64,000 bases of DNA from Rattus norvegicus (taxonomy: Eukaryota > Chordata > Mammalia > Rodentia > Muridae): assembly GCF_036323735.1 (NCBI RefSeq), contig NC_086019.1:239928602-239992601 (forward strand). The letters are read 5' to 3'. Under the pieces are notes generated by a model, which saw only the letters and a list, made by a program, of their open reading frames with translations, was not told the DNA's origin and searched no databases. The first letter of the stretch is position 1, and the number at the start of each line of letters is the position of its first letter. Positions 11,451-24,764 of this stretch are shown here, piece after piece. The position numbers and the translations under genes were made by a program.

Positions 11451-13668
11451 ATAATACAATGACGACCTTTACACAGTGCACAAGAATAATACCCCAACAC
11501 TTTAAGTCTTAATCAGATGGCTGGGAAAGGAGTAAGTAATTCTAAGCTATAATAACATCCTGGACCTTCCTTCCTGGGATCTGGACACAGTCTAGGGATG
11601 GTCAGAGAACCTTAGACACATGGCTATCTTAAGAGTTGTTCACCCCACTCCAGAAATGACAGGAGGACAGATAGCAGACCTGCTTTTACTCTGGGCGATC
11701 AAAGTCACTTCAGTGCCAGCTTCGGCAGTCCAGTGTAGGGTTGACCCTTAGAGTCCAGAGTGTTATGGAACTCCTAGGGATTTGGGTCAACTTTTCCAAG
11801 TTGTCTTTAAGCAGTGAGGACAAAGTCGCATATGGTACTAGTGTTTGAAATGTTTGCCCGAGGACAGAGTTCAGACAGGAGGCCATGAAACAGAGTCAAA
11901 TCCATTGCACAATTACCTCCAGGGTTTCTCAGACTCAGCACGGTGTTATTTTTGTTGTTATGAAGGCCACACAGGATGCCTAGCTGCAAGCTTTGGTTGC
12001 ACTAGATTCCAGATGGAACACATGCTTTCCTTTCACTTGTGACAGTCAAATTGGCTGGAGATATCAGACGTGACAAAAATCATACGAGTCTAACCTTTCC
12101 TCCTCTGAATCCCTGTGGGATGCAGACCCAGTACCTGCCTGCGGGGAAGCTGAGTCAGAGCCACACTGCTACCTTCTCTCGCTCAGTGCTTCACGAGCCA
12201 CCTTTCTCGAACCCTCTTCCTCCCTCTACTGACGTCTTAGGTTGTCCTCGCCTGGAGGAAAACATACACTGTTTGTCTTCTTGTGACTTCATTCACTTTC
12301 TGTCCTCGGGGTTATCTTCGTTATGATAACCTTTCTGCGACTGTCTTACTTTGTCAGGATTATCTGTGAGGAAGCATTGAGCAAGATTTCTTTCACACCA
12401 AAGGCTGACTCGTGTTCCATGCCGTATGTGTCTACGGGTATTGTACCTCTGGTAGACATTCGGATTGCCATGAACACTGGTGTGCAAATCTCCCTTCAGG
12501 ATGTAGGGCTGCTGGATCAAAAGATTGGACTGTCCTAACTTGTTTATTTTTTTTAATGACTTTGGGTGAGTTTTTGAGGCATGCGTGTGTGTGGACATTA
12601 GAGAACAACTTGCTGGAGTTGGTTCTACAAGGTGGGTGCCAGGTATTGAACTCAGGGCATCCATCATACTTGAATTCGCGCCTTTACACACAGAGATGTC
12701 TCACTAGCTCTGCCATTTTAATTGTGTGCTATTCTCCTTATCGTTGGATTGGAGGAGTTTTCTGTTCTTTTGAGATATGATATCACTTTGTAGCCCAGGC
12801 TGTCCTCAAACTCCAATCTCCTGCCTTGGCTCCCTGAGTGTCGGTGTTATAGACATGTACCATGACACCCAGGTTGCAGAAGTGTCCCCTCATGGTGTAA
12901 TATGATTTAGAACAGTCACCTTGTAGAGAGATTTTTGCCCTGTTATCTTTTAGTTCAAAGAAACTTTTCTGTTCATGGTAGTCCCAGATTTCTACTTTTG
13001 CTTTTGTAGTCTGTGCTTTGGGTGACAAACTCAAGAAACCACTGCCAACCCTGACCGCATGAAGCTCTGTTCCCTTCATTTTCTTAAGCATTTTATAATT
13101 TTAATCCATTCTACATGGGATACATGTCCATTTCTTCTCTCTGTATGTGTCTAGTTTCCTCAACATTGGTTTAACAGGTGGTCTTTTTCTCAGAGTTGTC
13201 TTGACATCCTTTTCAGAGACTTTTGAGAAAATGGAGTTTTAGTGAACTGTCTGTCCTGCACCGGATACAGGGTGTTAGCTCCACTTTGTTGCTCACTGGC
13301 TTCTCTTTCATTTCTAAGTTGGGTCTAAACGAAGGAGGCTGCAGCCGGAGGTAATTTCCATAGAAAATGTGCTAAACGATAATTACCTGGTAGGAAAACA
13401 GAACAAAACTTATCCTGAAGGTTTCTCCTTTGAAGTTCTTTTGAGAACCTACAATATTCTGGATGATGTATTAGGAATGTGCCAGCAGAGGTTTTCAAAG
13501 CATGGTCCACGGAGGTCCAGCAGCACTCAGTGACTTCGCGGAAAACTCCAGGGACAGTGCCATGTAACCGTGTTAGGGCTTTTTCCAGTGTTGCCATTAG
13601 CATGACTGGTACAAAGCAATAAAGGGCAAACTGCTGGTGCTTCATCCAGCTTTTAGAATTGTACTAAG

Positions 13669-13775
13669 GGGGTTGGGGATCTAGCTCAGTGGTAGAGCAC
13701 TTGGCTAGGAAGCGCAAGGCCCTGGGTTCGGTCCCCAGCTCCGAAAAAAAAGAACAAAAAAAAAAAAAAAAAAAA
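13669..13775 (+). mobile_element. ID SINE (GGAAGCGC/GAAC type)
   Basis: The head has gatctagctcag (one A-box change) and GGAAGCGC; the tail is gaaaaaaaagaac followed by poly-A. The duplication agaattgtactaag lies at 13655-13668 and 13776-13789. Confidence 0.97.
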
Positions 13776-14021
13776 AGAATTGTACTAAGAAACCACCATC
13801 TTCACTGGAGGATGTTCTTTATGATGCTGTAAAACAAACAAACAAACAAACAAACAAACAAGCCCTATGTCCATATTGGGGTTTTTTTCCCCCACAACTT
13901 CCTCCAAACAGAGAAGTGCAAAAATTAGTTCTGCTCCAAACAGCAAAACTCAATGGCTGGTGTAAGGAAGAATTCTTGTCAAGTTTGTTTGAGCATTGGG
14001 AAAAACAGCTATGCTGCCCCA

Positions 14022-14022
<1 letters not shown>

Positions 14023-14068
<46 letters not shown>
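14023..14068. repeat. (CA)23 microsatellite
   Basis: A pure CA run of about 46 bases. A separate (CAAA)n tract of about 30 bases lies at 13831-13860. Confidence 0.97.
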
Positions 14069-14069
<1 letters not shown>

Positions 14070-14529
14070 TGAAACACCATTGAAACACTAATGTCATGAA
14101 TGTGGCTTTACAAATATTTAACAAGTGGGACTTTTTTCCCCTTGTTTTTTTTTTTTTTCCTCAAATGACCAAAGCTCAGTCACTCCAAGAAAAACAAGGA
14201 AGAATATTAGTTGCCAATGATTAACTTTGGGGTTTCAAACAAAAATGGTCACTGTGAGTGTGGCAGCAAGCTACATTTAAATTCCTAAACCATAATGTCA
14301 ACCTTTGAAGACGGACAAGCTCAGTGACCCGACAGTTGCTAGTCAACTACCATCTTATGATAAAAAAACAAAAACAAACAAACAAACAAAAAAACCAAAA
14401 ACAACAACAAAAAAAAAACCCTTAGGTAAAGCATTCATTCAAGAACAATGGAGTTTTAGTAGAACAGAGTATGAAAAGTGCAAAATGTTCTAGATTCCAC
14501 AGTTCGGTTGCCTTTAAGAAACTAGCATA

Positions 14530-14639
14530 AGGAAGGGGAGGGGGGAGGGGGATGTTTGCCCGGAAACCGGGAAAGGGAATAACACTCGAAATGTATATAA
14601 GAAATACTCAAGTTAATAAAAAAAAAAAAAAAAAAAAAA
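14530..14639 (+). mobile_element. Very short 5'-truncated L1 (3' end only)
   Basis: About 110 bases consisting of a G-rich tract (ggggaggggggaggggg), cccggaaaccgggaaa, aaatgtatataagaaatac and a poly-A tail. This matches the 3' end of the larger L1 at 48712-50737. The duplication aagaaactagcata at 14516-14529 and 14640-14653 shows it as a complete, heavily truncated insertion. Confidence 0.93.
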
Positions 14640-15139
14640 AAGAAACTAGCATAGGATGCTTATTGGCCTGGTTTTTATTAGTTTATTGGGTTTCTAGCTC
14701 CCACCCTTCCAACCCTTACTCTACCCTAATCCCTTCAAGGACCCCAACACTAGGTAGGTGAGAAAGGCAGGCCTCTTTAGGCTACTTCCTGCTGCATGGG
14801 GTTCTTTGGGGAATTCCAATCTTCGTCTCGTCAATTTCTTCGTTCCAATTTCTTGTCAAATAGCAACGGGAACCAGGAGCAGCAGGAAGGAGCAGGAACT
14901 GCCTTCTTCTCCTTTAGAGCACTTCACATCCCTTTCAGGCTCTGGTATTTATTTCCTCTCCAGAGTCCCCAGAATTAAACAATCTGCAGCTGGCAAGAAC
15001 TATCACAGCCCTCCTAATGCACAGGACCATCATAGTTAATGGCTGTGGACAAACTAGAGCAGCCCCATATCCCATACCTGGCATTAAAATAAAAACATAT
15101 TAAGACAACTGGGTTTTTACAGAAACCAAAATTCTTACA

Positions 15140-15465
15140 GAGGCTGGAGAGATGGCTCAGTTGGTAAAGTGGCTGCTTTTTGATCCATCTTTTGTACCCC
15201 TATTCTAGAGCCACACATGGCAACGCTTGGCTGTAATCCCAGCATGAAGGAAGCAGAGAGAGGAACATCTCTGGGTCTTGCTGGCCAGCTAGTCTAGCTA
15301 AATCGACAAGGTCCAAGTTAAATGAAAAGACTGTCTCAAAAATAAGGTAGGGATGGCAAGATTGTCCAGTGGGTATATATAGACACTTGCATCAAAGCCT
15401 AACAACCTGAATTCAATCCCTGGAACCCATATAGTAGGAGAGACCAGGTGCCTGCAAGTTGTCCT
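15140..15465 (+). mobile_element. Two old SINEs (B4/B3-like), adjacent
   Basis: The first begins gaggctggagagatggctc and ends in an A-rich stretch near 15340, with a B1-like middle (ggctgtaatcccagcatgaa). The second, 15355-15465, has a degraded B2-like body (gaattcaatccctggaacc). Exact families are unclear. Confidence 0.55.
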
Positions 15466-15469
15466 CTAA

Positions 15470-15475
15470 GACACA

Positions 15476-15521
<46 letters not shown>

Positions 15522-15582
15522 ACACACCCCACACACACATACACCACACACACCACACCACACACACACACACATACACACT
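15470..15582. repeat. CA-rich compound microsatellite
   Basis: (CA)n with CACACC interruptions, about 113 bases, following an old SINE tail. Confidence 0.95.
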
Positions 15583-16253
15583 TTGTAGTTTACAAAATAG
15601 TGATAGTACTCAAGGAAGACACCTGATGCTGACCTCTGAACTTTATGTGTACACACATCACATATGGTACACAAAACTGCATGTACTCGCAAAAGGGAAA
15701 TGTGCTTAAAAGCTTAACATGGTAGTAAATGCCTATAATATCCCCCAGAAAGCTCAAGTGAGAGGATCCTAAGTGGGGGACATGCCTGGGCTTCACAGTA
15801 AGACGCTATGGAAATAGAGGGGGAAGGAGCCAGTATAGGCTGTCGTATCAAAGACTATCCACAATCACAAAAAAAGGCTCTTCAAGTCCTCTTGCTCCTA
15901 GCTATGCACCTCCTGTTGTGCTCTCTTTTTACACGTCAGCCAAAACTCACTGGCTCGGATTCAATGCAGTAGCTATGAAAACCTAGCTGTCTTCTGCTAA
16001 GTCAGACTTACACAGAAGCGAATGGTAAAAGTAACGCCATCCTTCCTATCTGGAGGGCAGGGTGGAGTGGAGAAGAGTATTTAGTTTTAACAAGAAACAG
16101 GTACTACTTCTGAATGAACTTTCTCTGCTTTAATTTCTAACATGCTAGTTAATGATATAACCCATATAAATAAAAAGTTTGGGGGGCAGTCTAACTTTTA
16201 AGAAGTATTTATTTGAATGGTAGAGACTGACACATCAGGTGTCTTTTTTCTAT

Positions 16254-16435
16254 TTTTAAGATTTATTTATTTATTATATATAAGTACACTGTAGCTGTCT
16301 TCAGACACACCAGAAGAGGGCATCAGATCCCATTACAGATGGTTGAGAGCCACCATGTGGTTGCTGGGATTTGAACTCAGGACCTCTAGAAGAGCAGTCT
16401 GTGCTCTTAACCGCTGAGCCATCTCTCCAGCCCCC
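16254..16435 (-). mobile_element. B2 SINE
   Basis: A near-complete reversed B2: aagatttatttatttattat tail, cagacacaccagaagagggc, ccaccatgtggttgctggga and gagccatctctccagccc head. Confidence 0.96.
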
Positions 16436-16938
16436 GGTCTGTAACTTTTGTGTTATGTGAATTTGCTGCTGGAACTCAATGAAGGTTTTGTCCGTGCTCC
16501 CGTTCTGCCATCTCCCTAGCAATTTTCGTGAAGACGAAAGTTAAGAAATTAAAAGTTTGATAAGTACCATTTGAAATGTGACCGAACAGTAACTCAAGAT
16601 GGGTCAAAAAGGAAAACAGGAGGGCTGGGGACAAGGCTAGCCAGTATAGAGCTGCACACACATGAGGAACCATGCTTAATCCCCTCAGAGCCCAGGTGAA
16701 ATATTCAAGTGCAGTGGTCAGGAAGGTTAAAGACAGGCAGTAATTCCACTGCCAGAGAGGTAAAAACAGGCAGATCCCAGGGGCTCACTGGCCAGGCAGT
16801 CTTGCCAAATTTGCAAGCTACATGTTCAGTGAGAAATCCTGTGTTAAAAAATAACGAAGGGCTATTGAAGAAGTTTCACACACACGCACACTTCAAATAA
16901 AATTAAAATAATATTAACTCTAATGATTTCCCTTGTAG

Positions 16939-17079
<141 letters not shown>

Positions 17080-17299
17080 TAACAGATTCTAGCGCATCTG
17101 TCAATACCCCTTAGCGCTCTGGTCAAAAAATTTAAGTGTATTGGGAATTGGATTTTTTTTTCCTTTTTTCCCCCATTTATGGGCTGGCATTGAATTCATT
17201 AAATAGCCAATGGTAACCTTGAATTCTTGATTGGACTTCTGCTCCCAAATGCTGACATTGCAGACATCACTGCCACTCCTGACTGAATTATATACATGA

Positions 17300-18253
17300 A
17301 TGAAGCTAGCCAGGTTTGCTGTCCATAGATCATACTGCTGCCAGGGGCCATATCAATGTGAGTGACCTGTGCCGCCACCTGAGAACGTGGTGACGTCTGA
17401 GTCTATGCTGCCTCATGGAGTCATGTTGATGTCTGTGGACCGTGCTGCTGCCAGAAGCCCTGGTCATGTATGTGGTCCAGGTTGGCTCCAAGGGCCTTGT
17501 CTGGGTCCATAGTCCTGATGCAGCTGGGAGCCATGTTCGTGGTCTGAGAGCTGCTGACAGAAACCATGTGGAAGGCCATGCTCTGTGCTCCTGCCGACTG
17601 TAAGGAACAAGGAAGTCTTTTGCAGTGATGTTGATGACTGCAGATGTAGTTGACAAAGAGGGACATGGAAGCCTTCTGTAACAACCCTTCCCCCACCCCA
17701 GTCCTCACTCCCATCCCCCAAAAGAGTAGTAGCCTAAACAGGAAGCCATTGAAGAGAACTCTTTTTTTTAAAGATTTATTTATTCATCCCATATCAGTAA
17801 ATTGTAGCTGTCCTCAGACACACCAGAAGAGGGCATCAGATCTCATCACAGATGGTTGTGAGCCACCGTGTGGCTGCTGGGATTTGAACTCAGGACCTCT
17901 GGAAGAGCAGTCAGTGCTCTTAACCGCTGAGCCATTGAGCCATCTCTCTGACTCTTAGAGTCTGATAAGGATGCTGAGTTGTAGCTCTCCACAACTGATG
18001 GCATCTGGCAGGGGCGTGGGAGGGGAGCACTCAGTTCTATTTAAGGGGCAGGCCACTGAGCGTTTGGCCATGTCCCAAAGAATACACAGGCAAAACAAAC
18101 CGGTCTTGGTTTTTGTTTTTGTTTTTTAATATTTATTTCTTGAGGGGAAAGGTCAGGAGAAGGGTGCACATGGGGAGGACTAGAAAATGAGTGTAAGGGG
18201 ATGTATGATGTGAAATTTCCAAAGAAACAATAAAAATATCATGTTGGAAAAAA
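17300..18253 (+). mobile_element. Old L1 (Lx-like) 3' end, probable
   Basis: The right end has tgatgtgaaatttccaaaga followed by 'aacaataaaaatatcatgtt' and an A run, which I recognise as the 3' terminus of older rodent L1 (Lx) elements. The upstream 'gctgctgacagaaaccatgt' and 'aggagaagggtgcacat' segments fit a 3'UTR. The 5' boundary is approximate. A B2 interrupts it at 17764-17952. Confidence 0.5.
17764..17952 (-). mobile_element. B2 SINE
   Basis: A full reversed B2 with tail ttaaagatttatttattcat and middle gagccaccgtgtggctgct. The end shows gagccatt duplicated just before gagccatctctctgactc, a small local duplication of the head. Confidence 0.94.
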
Positions 18254-18556
18254 AAGTATCTTACTTATAATTAGATATGGGGGTATGTATGTATAGGTGC
18301 CTGTGGGGTCAGATCCCCCAAAGCCAGAGTTCTAGGCACTTTGTGAGCTGTCTGACTCGGGCGCTGTGAGTCAAACTTGGGTCCTCTGAAAGAGTATTAC
18401 CATTCTTAATCTTGGAGTCATCTCTCCCCAAGTGATGCGATCTGCCGGTTCGTCTGGATCACAGCTGTGTACACTTCCACACCGGAACACTATGCTGCAG
18501 CTTAACACATGCAGGTGCAGAGTAATTCTTAAGTATCTGTTAGTACAAAAGCATGG

Positions 18557-18905
18557 GCTGGAGGGGTGGTTCAGTGGTTAAGAGCACTGTCTCCTCTTAC
18601 AGGGATCCTGAGTTCAATTCCCAGCAACCACATGGTGGCTCACAACCATCAGTAATTGGATCCAATACTGTCTTCTGGTGTGTCTGAAGACAGCTACAGT
18701 GTACTCACATACATAAAATAAATAAATAAATCTTTAAAAATAAAGATCAACGACTGTTCTTCCAGAGATCCCGAGTTCAATTCCCAGCAACCACATGGTG
18801 GCTCACAACCATCTGTAATGGGATCCGATGCCCTCTTCTGGTGTGTCTGAAGGGAGCGACACTGTACTCATAGACATAAAATAAAAATAAACATAAAAAA
18901 AGTGC
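18557..18905 (+). mobile_element. Two B2 SINEs in tandem, second 5'-truncated
   Basis: The first is full-length (18557-18745, gggctggaggggtggttcag to the aaataaataaataaatct tail). The second starts mid-body at about 18750 (gactgttcttccagagatc) and runs to an aaataaacataaaaaaa tail. Confidence 0.9.
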
Positions 18906-19604
18906 AAAAGCATTTGCAAAGCAATATATATAGCACAGACATATGTTGGAAAACAAGAAAGTTGGAAAAAAACAAACTAACAACAAAAAAAAACAATTAA
19001 CCTACTTCTGTCTATAGAAGTACAAAGGACTCTGAGAGCACCAGACGCCAGTGACCCTTCTTGGGGATGGTGGGACAAGAAAGGAAACCCTTCACATTTT
19101 GTTCTGTACATTTTAAGAGAGAAGTAGTGATAGGAAGCAATGATTTTCATTGTCCATTTTGGGCTTTTATATATTTCCTAGGTGTCCTACAATGGAAATA
19201 TATTGATTACATTTTAGAACTAGAAAAAAGGATACAGACTTCATGAGTCCATCACGAGTGCCATTGTTTCCAGGACTTGAGGAGAAGGTGCGGTTGTCTT
19301 TCATCTGTAGACTGTAGCCCCATTCACATTCCTATGTGCTCTACATGCAGGCTCTCATAAAGGGGAGCCCGCGGCAGGTACAAGGGAGCAGGTGAGTGCT
19401 GACGTCTAGGGCGTCAGGAAAGGTGTAGACAGCACGTTTTGATTCCTGAGTCGTGCTTTCTCCTATGTGGCTTCCTGCCTTTGCATCCCATTCTGTCTAA
19501 GCATCTGAGCTAACAGCCCCGGCCTATTCTCCCATTATCAAAAGGTTCAAGACTGAATGAAGGAACTGAGTAATATTCCGGTTCATCTTCCCGTCTGCTC
19601 TTAG

Positions 19605-20961
<1,357 letters not shown>

Positions 20962-21191
20962 GTCCAGTGGCACTGCAGGTGCCGAATGATTGCAGGGGCC
21001 AATTTCTACATCGTGGGTAGGGATCCTGCAGGAATGCCTCACCCTGAGACAAAGAAAGACCTATACGAACCTACCCATGGTGGTAAGGTCTTGAGCATGG
21101 CCCCTGGCCTCACCTCTGTGGAAATCATTCCATTCCGAGTGGCTGCCTACAATAAAATTAAGAAGGCCATGGACTTTTATGATCCGGCAAG
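20962..21191 (+). CDS. Papss2: Papss2 exon (probable exon 11): ATP-sulfurylase domain
   Basis: It opens GTC CAG TGG CAC ([20 protein letters not shown]) right after ttttccag, then [40 protein letters not shown] and [15 protein letters not shown]. It ends with AG, the first two bases of an Arg codon, before gtaagt at 21192 (phase 2). Length is 230 nt. The GRDPAG and [12 protein letters not shown] segments are conserved sulfurylase motifs near the bound nucleotide. Reading past the donor reaches a TAA at once, so the splice is required. Confidence 0.98.
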
Positions 21192-21389
21192 GTAAGTGTC
21201 TAGAGGAAAAAGAGTTGACATGACAATTGTCCTGATGAGGCAAAACTTGACCCTCTGGACAAAGTCTCCAGCCTACATGCTTCCAACTGGAAAGACACTA
21301 TCCTGAGTTAGACCTGCTCTTGCAAATGCTGTGTCCCCCGACATTGTTAGCCGAGTCCTCTGCATGTAGGTGTTGATCCATAAACATCT

Positions 21390-21610
21390 CTCTTTGGTCT
21401 GATGGCTATAGCTGACTCATAGAATACTTGCCTAGCATGTGAATAGCACTGGGTTTGATCTCCAGCAACCTCACAGAAGGCTCTTGAGCTGGGCATAGTA
21501 ACACATGTCTATAGTCACAGCACAAGGGAGCCAGAGGCGGCATGATCAAAATGACAATGTCATCTTTGGCTACATCAAGCTGTAGGCCATGCCAGGCAAG
21601 ATGAAACAGT
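21390..21610 (+). mobile_element. B4 SINE (ID-like plus B1-like halves), old
   Basis: An ID-like part (atacttgcctagcatgtg, gggtttgatctccagca) is followed by a B1-like part (gctgggcatagtaacacatg, agccagaggcgg), the fused layout of B4 elements. Confidence 0.65.
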
Positions 21611-21612
21611 AG

Positions 21613-21825
21613 CACAATTGTCCCTTCCCATAGCTATGCCTTATGTATGCACTGCGAGTGCCTAGCATTTTAAGTGAAAGGACATAGGCAGACACAATTG
21701 TCCCTTCCCATAGCTATGCCTTATGTATGCACTGTGAGTGCCTAGCATTTTAAGTGAAAGGACATAGGCAGACACAATTGTCCCTTCCCATAGATATGCA
21801 TTTTAAGTGAAAGGACATAGGCAGA
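21613..21825. repeat. 80-bp tandem repeat, 2.7 copies
   Basis: Units start with cacaattgtcccttcccata at 21613, 21693 and 21773. Units 1 and 2 differ at one base (ctgcgagtg versus ctgtgagtg). Unit 3 lacks about 27 internal bases. A fourth partial start (cacaatt) follows at 21826. Confidence 0.96.
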
Positions 21826-21918
21826 CACAATTTTCAGTGAGAGTTTATGGCACATTCCTGGCCTATACAAGTGCACACAAGATAATCTCTGGCATCAAGA
21901 TATAAAAGAACGGGTGCA

Positions 21919-22014
21919 GGGGGCTGGGGATTTAGCTCAGTGGTAGAGCGCTTACCTAGGAAGCGCAAGGCCCTGGGTTCGGTCCCCAGCTCCGAAAAAA
22001 AGAACCAAAAAAAA
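21919..22014 (+). mobile_element. ID SINE (GGAAGCGC/GAACC type)
   Basis: The head carries ttacctaggaagcgc and the tail aaaaaaagaacc then A(n). The duplication aaaagaacgggtgca lies at 21904-21918 and 22015-22029. Confidence 0.97.
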
Positions 22015-22237
22015 AAAAGAACGGGTGCACAAGAATCACAGCATGGACACCTGCCTTTATTCTTCCTTTGCTCTATAAGATTCAGAGCTGAAGACTGAGG
22101 ACTGTCTATTTTAAAGCATTTAGCTTTTAAAAAAAAAAGCATTTAGCGGGAAAAAAACAAACAAAAAAACCAAAGAACTAAAGATTAGCAACCTAGCCCC
22201 AGGGATCTTTAAAGCGGCTGTCGCTTACCTCTGCTGA

Positions 22238-22402
<165 letters not shown>

Positions 22403-22764
22403 GTGCTCCCGGCTCTGGTTTCTTTCTCAAGTGCTCTATGACGATTTTTTTCTATTTTTGTGATTAGCGGCTCTGTATCCAATTGCTTCTTGATGACTTT
22501 TTAAAGTTAGTATTTTGCAATGAAGTAAAAAGTTGTGTCTATAATTTAAAACCAACTTCATTATGTCTATGAAACTCACACTGGAGACTAAGTCTTAGGT
22601 GAAAACATTGTTGTACATTCCAGAATGAAAGCACTTGTATACTACTTCATCTCAGCATATATGTCTCAGATTTCTTAAAAATGTGACTACATGTCTAGCT
22701 GACTTGCCCAGGACAGAATCATACTTTCTGGCTTACTTTTGCCAGCCTGGAATTCTAATGTCAC

Positions 22765-22766
<2 letters not shown>

Positions 22767-22856
<90 letters not shown>
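22767..22856. repeat. (CA)n microsatellite in the Papss2 3'UTR
   Basis: About 90 bases of CA with a single CAGA interruption near 22820. Confidence 0.97.
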
Positions 22857-22858
<2 letters not shown>

Positions 22859-23993
22859 CATCTTGAAGGAAATGTTTCATATCAGGACTTTTTACTTCGT
22901 GACTACACATGGCCTCACTGCCCAATGTATGAGATGAAGATGAATGAAACTGGAAGGAAAATATGTGTGAAGATGCGAACTAAATCTTAAAGATGTCTGT
23001 AACGTACGTCTGCCATGAAAATAGAAAGAGACGTGCTAGTGGCCGTCTATGAATAGTAACTCCAGTGGGAAGGCACTTTTCAAAAGCATGGTATGTATGC
23101 TTTGGTCAAAAGATTTCTCCCAGGGACTAAACCATCAGGGTTACATTGTAGACTACTTTCCCCAGACTTGCTGTGGTCATAGTTATCTTAGAGGCACCTA
23201 TTTGATCGCTGTAGTCAAAACCAACCCACATACTAAACTAATGAGAAGCTAAAACCTGATTTCTGTAGAAAAGATAAAGTCCAAACATCTTCATCCTAGA
23301 TAAAATCTCCATTCTTCCATATCAGCTTTGAGAGCTGCTGAGCACTGTAATACACCACACTGACATTAGCAAATACTCCTGACACTCAAAGGCTGCCCGG
23401 ACTACCACCCTCCTAAGCTAGGTCCCTTCCTCCCCACAACACAGGAACAGGTTCTGATTCCTTGAAGCTACTTAATGAAGCTCTCCTTGAGGATGCTAAA
23501 AGCAACCACCTTGGAGACAGAAGGTTCAGGGCATCCTAAACTCTTGATGTTACAAGTTTCCAGAATGGACCTGTTCGACGTCCTTTGACGGTTTATTTTC
23601 TAAGAGGGAATTTTGATATTTTATGCATGGTTCACTGTTGCCCAGGGATACGTAAAAGAAAAAATACCTTTACATACAGGTGTCTTTGGAAGAGACCACA
23701 GACTGAAGAGAAACTGATTTTTTTCATACTGCCACGTTTTTAGAATACTAGTAAGAGCTCTTTTGAGAGTAAGTTACATACCGTGACCACAGCGAGTGAG
23801 TCTTCAACTGTTAGTGCCTGTGCTCACTTAGGCCGGAGTTACTCATTGCTGCCTTTAAAACTGTGTGTTCACTGAAAACACGACAGGGCTGCAGTGCCTT
23901 ACCAAATGGAGTGAGATTCTAAAGACAGTAAAGTGCCTTTCTGCTCTAACAGTTGGTGTGACTGTTTCAGTGTCCCGCTGATACTTGTTCTTC

Positions 23994-23999
23994 AATAAA
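23994..23999 (+). terminator. Papss2: Probable Papss2 polyadenylation signal
   Basis: AATAAA in ttcttcaataaatctctc, followed after about 20 bases by a GT/T-rich element (ttggtgcttttttgacttg). This is the standard mammalian arrangement, and it lies 1.6 kb beyond the stop in unique sequence. Confidence 0.75.
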
Positions 24000-24469
24000 T
24001 CTCTCAAAGACCAGGTTGGTGCTTTTTTGACTTGTACTGCTCAATAGCGCCTTTAGGGTGGTGTCATAACAATGTCTGACTGGAGAGCAGTAAAGACTCT
24101 CTGTGGGGCCCCCTTATTCACTTCATTTTCACACTTGACTTTCAGATGTAAATGACTCATGGTCTTAGCTGGATGTCTGCTTCTCAGAGGTGACTGGCTT
24201 ACTTATGCCCCTCTGCCCAGAATTTCACTGCAAGACACTCTAAGGTGATGAAGCCAAAACCTTTGATCTTATAGGTACAGATCTTATTTTCAGACCTTCC
24301 TTAGCAGTCCGTGTTCTGTGTGCCTGAGGCAGTACATTTCCACTCTCACCCTCGGGGGCTTTACACACACAGCTCTTGCTTCTTCCTGAGTGCCTGACTA
24401 CCATCTAATGGCATCATGCAAGTTCTTTGCTACTGATCTTCACCACAAATATTAGCAGTGTAATAGCCA

Positions 24470-24683
24470 ACGAGCTAAGTCGTTGCTCAACAGGGAGACT
24501 GCTTGCCTAGCATGCACAAAGTTCTCGCTTTGATGCCCAGCACTTTATAAATTTGGCACAGTGGCACATACTTGTTTATTCCAGCATTTGGGGGGGTGGA
24601 GGCAGGCAGATCAGAAGTCCAAATGTTTCCAAGGCTACGGAGTTTGAGACCAATCTGGGCTGCATGAGATCCAGTCTCAGTAA
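24470..24683 (+). mobile_element. B4 SINE (ID-like head joined to B1-like body)
   Basis: Head gactgcttgcctagcatgca followed by tgatgcccagcac, then a B1-like half with ggcacagtggcacatac, 'gggtggaggcaggcagatca' and 'gagaccaatctgggctgcat'. The tail has become a GATA array. Confidence 0.8.
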
Positions 24684-24692
24684 ATAGATAGG

Positions 24693-24754
<62 letters not shown>

Positions 24755-24764
24755 TAGATAGATA
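24684..24764. repeat. (GATA)n microsatellite
   Basis: About 80 bases of nearly pure GATA/ATAG at the 3' end of a B4 SINE, with one GGTA and one GATATA imperfection. Confidence 0.97.

Larger units (their letters stand above)
6866..16938 (+). other. Papss2: Papss2 intron, about 10 kb
   Basis: The donor is gtaagt and the acceptor cccttgtag. I found no exon, RNA gene or conserved open frame. The contents are old SINE fragments (6890-7690), a rodent repeat at 9458-9822, an LTR-like repeat at 11085-11450, an ID, a truncated L1, two CA repeats and a B2. The stretches 7850-9450, 9850-11080 and 11460-13650 show no recognised element except degenerate SINE scraps near 10120-10220 and 12550-12880. Confidence 0.85.
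22403..24016 (+). other. Papss2: Papss2 3' untranslated region
   Basis: About 1.6 kb from the stop codon to a likely cleavage site about 15-20 bases after AATAAA at 23994. It is SINE-free, which fits transcribed and constrained sequence. It contains a CA microsatellite at 22767-22856 that would lie in the mRNA. The end point is inferred. Confidence 0.75.

Noticed and set aside
11175..11459. 94-residue - strand open frame
   Set aside because: It lies in an LTR-like repeat and shows no known domain.
13325..13645. 106-residue - strand open frame
   Set aside because: No recognisable domain or splice context. Its middle (caaagcatggtccacggagg) resembles an old MER5-type DNA transposon, too weakly to call.
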